From: Streptomyces marokkonensis
GTDB taxonomy: Bacteria; Actinomycetota; Actinomycetes; Streptomycetales; Streptomycetaceae
NCBI RefSeq assembly: GCF_008312835.1
Contig: NZ_VSKS01000033.1
Location: forward strand, 1 to 53,819
Direction of reading: 5' to 3'
Length of the DNA stretch: 53,819 nucleotides
Below, in pieces: positions 50,511-53,819 of the stretch. The notes below the pieces were generated by a model that was not told the origin of the DNA, did not search any database, and saw only the letters and a list, made by a program, of their open reading frames with translations. Within the stretch, counting starts at the first letter, position 1. Every line of letters begins with the position of its first letter. Position numbers and translations under genes: made by a program.

Positions 50511-50531
50511 ACACAACTCAATTGCGCACAA
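50511..50531. promoter_or_regulatory. OhrR operator candidate
   Basis: The AT-rich stretch ACACAACT-CAATTG-CGCACAA is centred on the palindrome CAATTG (50519-50524). It lies in the ohr-ohrR divergent gap and resembles, from memory, the OhrR sites of Streptomyces. A TACCCT -10 box for ohrR lies about 25 bases to its right. Confidence 0.6.
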
Positions 50532-50563
50532 CCAAGTGGCCCGCACGGGGCTACCCTGGAGGC

Positions 50564-51061
50564 ATGACGACCACTCCGAGCCCACCACCCGCGTCGCCCC
50601 CGCTGCCGGGCACCGCGGACGACTGGCTCCGCCTCGACCAGCAGATCTGCTTCAGCCTGAACGCCGCCTCCCGCGCCTTCAACGGCGTCTACCGGGTGGT
50701 GCTCAAGGATCTCGGCCTCACCTACCCCCAGTACCTGGTCATGCTGGTGCTGTGGGAGCACGGCGCCCTGCCCGTGAAGAAGCTCGGCGAGCACCTGCGG
50801 CTGGACTCCGGCACGCTGTCCCCCCTGCTCAAGCGGCTGGAGACGGCCGGCCTCGTACGCCGGGAGCGCAGCGCGCGCGACGAGCGGTCGGTGGAGATCC
50901 GGCCCACCGAGGAGGGCGTCGCGCTGCGGCAGCGGGCGGTGGAGGTGCCGCGCCGGATCCTCGCCGCGACGGGCTTCGAGGTCGACGAGGTCCGCGCGCT
51001 CAGTACCCGCCTGCGCGACCTGACCGCGGCACTGGACAGGGCGACGGCCGAGGGCGCGTGA
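50564..51061 (+). CDS. ohrR: MarR-family organic-peroxide sensor OhrR
   Basis: The 165-residue repressor has the reactive Cys in LDQQICFSLNAAS, the usual position for peroxide sensing. The winged helix-turn-helix region has LTYPQYLVMLVLWEH, VKKLGEHLRLDSGTLSPLLK, RLETAGLVRRERSARDERSV and IRPTEEG. Oxidation of the Cys releases DNA and induces ohr. A Pro/Ser/Thr-rich N-terminal extension of about 25 residues precedes the sensor helix. The ATG at 50,564 comes only 6 bases after TACCCT, so the message may be leaderless; a GGAGG directly before ATG is too close to work normally. Confidence 0.94.
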   Translation: MTTTPSPPPASPPLPGTADDWLRLDQQICFSLNAASRAFNGVYRVVLKDLGLTYPQYLVMLVLWEHGALPVKKLGEHLRLDSGTLSPLLKRLETAGLVRRERSARDERSVEIRPTEEGVALRQRAVEVPRRILAATGFEVDEVRALSTRLRDLTAALDRATAEGA

Positions 51062-51113
51062 CGGTGGTGGCACGGACGCACGGCGTGTGACGGGACACTC
51101 CCGGCCGGGCAAA

Positions 51114-51127
51114 GGGTATGAATACCC
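51114..51127. promoter_or_regulatory. GGGTAT palindrome upstream of the GT2 gene
   Basis: GGGTAT-GA-ATACCC is a 14-bp dyad 22 bases before the GT2 start. GGGTAT also matches the -10 of Streptomyces SigB-type stress promoters, but no clear GTTT -35 was found. Confidence 0.45.
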
Positions 51128-51149
51128 CATAGAAGAGCCCGAGGATGTC

Positions 51150-52835
51150 ATGCGCCCCCCTCACGCCGAGGCCACCGCCGCCTCCGTCGCCGTCGTCGTC
51201 ATCGGTCACGACGACGTCGCCCATGTGGGCGACGCCGTGCGCTCGGCGCTGGGGCAGGGCCCCGCCGTGCGCGAGGTCGTCGCGGTCGACGACTGCTCGG
51301 CGGACGGCAGCGCCGCCCTGCTGGACCGGCTCGCTGCCGACGACCCCCGGGTGCGGGTGATCCGCCTCCCCGTCAACAGCGGCGGCTGCGGCACCCCGCG
51401 CAACACCGGGCTCGACGCGGTGACCGCGCCGTACGTGATGTTCCTGGACAGCGACGACGTACTGCCGCCCGGCGCGGTGGACACGCTGCTCACGGCCGCG
51501 ACCGGGGCGGACGCGGAGGTCACCGGCGGCCTGTGCGTACGCCGCGAGCTGCCGTCGGGCCGCGAGGTGCCGTGGGAGCCCGGCCTGTACGCCTCACCCG
51601 CCGTCCTCCCCCACCCGGCGCACCGCCCGCGCCTGGTCCACGACACCCTCTGCGTCAACAAGCTCTATGCCACGGCCTTCCTGCGCGAGCACGGCATCCG
51701 CTTCCCCGACGGCCGCTTCCCCTACGAGGACATCGTCTTCACCGCGCGGGTGTGGGCCGCCGCCCCGCGCGTCGCCCTGGTCCCGGACCGGGTGTACGTC
51801 TGGCACGTCCGCCGGTCCGCGCGCCGGCTGTCGATCTCGCTGGACCGCGCGGGCATCGGCAACTGGCGCGCGCGCACGCACGCGTGCCGCACCGCCCACG
51901 AGATCCTGCTGGACGCCGGGCAGAAGCGGCTGGCCCGCGGGGCACGGGCCAAGTTCCTCGACCACGACCTGCGCATGTACGCGCGCGAACTGCCGCTGCG
52001 CGACGAGGACCACCGGCGGGCGTGGTGGGCGCACACCCGGACCGTCCTCGCGGACTACGACGCCGCCGACTGGGCCCGCGACCCGGTCGCCCCGGGCCGG
52101 CTGATCGCACGGGTGGTACTGGCCTCCCCCGAGCCGCGCGACCTGCCCCGCCTGCGGGAGCTGGCGTCCCGGCCCGCCCGGCTCCTCCCGCCGTACGCCC
52201 GCGCGCTGGACGGCACGCCGTGCTGGTCGGCCGACCTGCCCGGGGTCGCCCTTGAGCCCCTGCTGACCCGCCCCGCGTCCCTGCTCCCCCTCGCCGTGGA
52301 CGCGGAACTGCGCCCCCGCGCGCGCCGCCTGCGGCTGCGCCTGCACGACCTGTACGGCCGTGCGGCACAGGCGGGCCCGTCGGAGGTGGAGGTGGAGTGG
52401 CGCCACCGGGACCGCAAGGGCCCTGCCGTGCGCCGCACGCTGCCGCTGCGGCCGTCCGCCGGGGGCACCTGGACCGCGCAGACCCCCGTACGCCTGGACC
52501 GGCTGGCCTCTCTCGCCACGGGCACCTGGGACCTGCGGCTGCGCCTGCGCTTCCGGGACGGCTCGACCCGCCGCGTCACGGCCCACGCCCTCACCGGACC
52601 GGGCCTGCTGCGCCGTCACGCGCTGCCGAGCCTCCGGCACGCCGTGCTCCTCGTCCACCCGTACGCCACCCACTCGGGCTCCCTGGCCCTGCGCGTGGCG
52701 ACCGGCGCACGCGGCATCACCCCGCTCCTGCGCGCCCGGCTGCGGCGCCTGCCCCACCGGCCCCGGGCCGGCCGGCGCCCCGGTGAGCCGGGCACCGTGA
52801 CACCGCCCCCGCGTCAGAGCGCCTTCAGGGCCTGA
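51150..52835 (+). CDS. GT2 glycosyltransferase with C-terminal beta-rich domain
   Basis: The 561-residue protein has an N-terminal GT-A domain (about 10-230): VAVVVIGHDDVAHVGDAVRS, VVAVDDCSADGSAALL, FLDSDDVLPPGAVDTL and the acceptor-site FPYEDIVFTARVWA. A helical region follows. The C-terminal domain (about 340-520) alternates Arg and hydrophobic residues as in beta sandwiches (RRLRLRLHDLYGRA, WTAQTPVRLDRLASL, RFRDGSTRRVTAHAL). Similar C-terminal modules occur on actinomycete teichoic-acid glycosyltransferases. ATG 51,150 has GAGGA 7 bases upstream. Its 3' end overlaps the convergent TetR gene by 22 bases. Confidence 0.87.
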   Translation: MRPPHAEATAASVAVVVIGHDDVAHVGDAVRSALGQGPAVREVVAVDDCSADGSAALLDRLAADDPRVRVIRLPVNSGGCGTPRNTGLDAVTAPYVMFLDSDDVLPPGAVDTLLTAATGADAEVTGGLCVRRELPSGREVPWEPGLYASPAVLPHPAHRPRLVHDTLCVNKLYATAFLREHGIRFPDGRFPYEDIVFTARVWAAAPRVALVPDRVYVWHVRRSARRLSISLDRAGIGNWRARTHACRTAHEILLDAGQKRLARGARAKFLDHDLRMYARELPLRDEDHRRAWWAHTRTVLADYDAADWARDPVAPGRLIARVVLASPEPRDLPRLRELASRPARLLPPYARALDGTPCWSADLPGVALEPLLTRPASLLPLAVDAELRPRARRLRLRLHDLYGRAAQAGPSEVEVEWRHRDRKGPAVRRTLPLRPSAGGTWTAQTPVRLDRLASLATGTWDLRLRLRFRDGSTRRVTAHALTGPGLLRRHALPSLRHAVLLVHPYATHSGSLALRVATGARGITPLLRARLRRLPHRPRAGRRPGEPGTVTPPPRQSAFRA

Positions 52836-53440
52836 GCCGTCGCCCTCGCCAGAGTGGCCAGGTAGCCCTTCGGGAGCTTCGGGTTGCGGATGACCACCGA
52901 GCGCCAGTAGAGAGGGCCCGAGATCAGGTCCAGGGCCAGGTCGTGGTCGGTGCCGGGGCGCACCTCGCCGCGCGCCTCGGCCGCCGTGACGATGCCCTTG
53001 GCCACTCCGTCCTGGCCTTCGCGCAGGGCCTTCCGCAGGGCCTCGGCGATGTCGGGGTTGCGGGCCGCCTCGGCCTGGAGGTCGGGGAGGATCTGGGAGG
53101 CGACGGGGTGACGCAGGGCGCGGGACGTGACCTCGTAGAGCAGGCGCAGGTCGCCCTCCAGGGAGCCGGTGTCCGGCGCGGGCAGGCCCTGCACGGCGAT
53201 CGCGGACACCAGGTCGAGGACCAGGTGCAGTTTGGAGCGCCAGCGGCGGTACACCGCGGTCTTGCCGACGCCCGCGCGGCGCGCGATCCCCTCGATCGAC
53301 ATCCGCGCGTAGCCGACGGCGGCGAGTTCCTCGAAGACGGCCGCCCGGATGGCCTCCGTCACGTCCTCCCGCAGTACGGCGGCCCCGGCGGGGGCCCGGC
53401 GGCGCGGACGCGGCTGGGGCTCCTCGGCGTTCGTCGTCAT
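52814..53440 (-). CDS. TetR-family transcriptional repressor
   Basis: The 208-residue protein has an N-terminal helix-turn-helix: TEAIRAAVFEELAAVGYARM, IEGIARRAGVGKTAVYRRW. A helical ligand domain has HPVASQILPDLQAEAARNPD and DLISGPLYWRSVVIRN (TetR_C_11-like). The ATG at 53438-53440 has no ribosome site, but TATGCT lies 7 bases upstream, so translation is probably leaderless. It is divergent from the TagG-like transporter gene, and two matching operator-like sites lie in the gap, so it probably represses itself and that gene. Confidence 0.92.
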   Translation of the reverse strand: MTTNAEEPQPRPRRRAPAGAAVLREDVTEAIRAAVFEELAAVGYARMSIEGIARRAGVGKTAVYRRWRSKLHLVLDLVSAIAVQGLPAPDTGSLEGDLRLLYEVTSRALRHPVASQILPDLQAEAARNPDIAEALRKALREGQDGVAKGIVTAAEARGEVRPGTDHDLALDLISGPLYWRSVVIRNPKLPKGYLATLARATAQALKAL

Positions 53441-53468
53441 GCGGACCAGCATAGGCCGCCACCGTAGC

Positions 53469-53544
53469 GACGAAACGGTTGCGTTCCGACGTCCATTCGA
53501 CCTACGCTCCGTCACGACGATACGGTTCCGTCCCGACGTCGATT
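53469..53544. promoter_or_regulatory. Two TetR operator-like sites in direct repeat
   Basis: GACGAAACGGTTGCGTTCC (from 53469) and GACGATACGGTTCCGTCCC (from 53516) are near copies, 47 bases apart, both followed by GACGTC. Each has a dyad core (AACG-GTTG-CGTT and ACGG-TT-CCGT). They lie between the TetR and TagG-like start codons. Confidence 0.6.
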
Positions 53545-53584
53545 ACCCCGTTGCCCTCCCCTCCCCCTAGCGAAAGCAGCGGAT

Positions 53585-53819
53585 GTGAGTCAGGTCCTCC
53601 ACACACCGCCCCCCGCACCGGCCGGCCCGGCCGAGGACGACCTCGCGGCCCTCGCCGCCCGGCACGGCCTCACGGTCAGCGGCGCCCGGCCGTCCCTCGC
53701 CGAGTACGTCCGTCAGCTCTGGGGCCGGCGGCACTTCATCCTCGCCTTCTCCCAGGCGAAGCTCACCGCCCAGTACAGCCAGGCCAAGCTCGGCCAGCTC
53801 TGGCAGGTGGCGACCCCGC
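53585..53819 (+). CDS. ABC-2 type polysaccharide/teichoic acid export permease (TagG-like), partial
   Basis: The 78 visible codons continue past the window edge. After a Pro/Ala-rich start (VSQVLHTPPPAPAGPAEDDL), the sequence SLAEYVRQLWGRRHFILAFS leads into QAKLTAQYSQAKLGQLWQV. This is the typical amphipathic entry of TagG/Wzm-type permeases, with the YxxxxLGxxW core before the first membrane helix. These proteins pair with a TagH-like ATPase to move lipid-linked wall polymer outside. GTG 53,585 is chosen as the first in-frame start; the ribosome site (AGCGGAT) is weak. Placement beside the glycosyltransferases supports an export role. Confidence 0.85.
   Translation, partial: MSQVLHTPPPAPAGPAEDDLAALAARHGLTVSGARPSLAEYVRQLWGRRHFILAFSQAKLTAQYSQAKLGQLWQVATP

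Overview
The window is very GC-rich, with GTG and TTG starts, almost no TTA codons and strong GC hairpins instead of T-tract terminators. It encodes an actinomycete tmRNA tag, and its gene order matches, from memory, the Streptomyces coelicolor interval around SCO2949-SCO2998. It is best read as an ordinary core-chromosome segment of a Streptomyces. I see no prophage, insertion sequence, CRISPR array or conjugative element.

Layout. 1-5,076: tail of a murA-like gene, then on the minus strand an HU protein gene (hup), an ACT-domain malic enzyme and a HelD/UvrD-like helicase. 5,204-6,618: an ECF sigma/anti-sigma pair (sigU/rsuA-like). 6,919-11,368: a CGNR regulator, the HemD-like/winged-helix nitrogen regulator nnaR, the nitrate transporter narK and a membrane protein. 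11,494-16,567: a cell-surface polysaccharide operon (matA, matB, acyltransferase). 16,741-21,191: a LysR/MFS divergent pair, a LacI regulator carrying a TTA codon, and a secreted esterase. 21,326-25,230: tmRNA, smpB, an S41 peptidase and ftsX-ftsE. 25,477-27,835: a mini zinc-ribbon membrane protein, an LAETG sortase substrate and prfB. 28,014-35,517: two Ser/Thr kinases (pkaB, pkaA) divergent from a giant FHA-FtsK-like protein. 35,536-40,114: a lipoprotein and a sugar ABC importer without its own ATPase. 40,262-53,819: a wall-glycopolymer locus with three paralogous bifunctional glycosyltransferase/glycerophosphotransferase proteins, two polytopic membrane proteins, another GT2 enzyme and the start of a TagG-like exporter. 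An ohr/ohrR pair and a TetR gene interrupt it.

How the parts may work together. ssrA and smpB form the trans-translation pair. ftsE and ftsX form the divisome ABC complex, next to an S41 peptidase. pkaA, pkaB and the FHA protein look like a phospho-threonine signalling module. matA and matB make an extracellular aminopolysaccharide. The right-hand locus probably builds and exports a teichoic-acid-like polymer.

Most unusual observations: (1) a short GC-hairpin element sits beside a duplicated gene end at 39,087-39,218, and the same element precedes the murA-like tail at the left edge; (2) the three wall-polymer paralogues show complementary loss of active-site motifs; (3) a sugar permease carries a CNA-B/SdrD-like domain in an enlarged loop; (4) the FHA-FtsK protein has Arg in place of the Walker A Lys; (5) the LacI gene has the only TTA codon I noticed, which suggests bldA control. 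Function assignments rest on motif reading and memory of families; no database search was possible.
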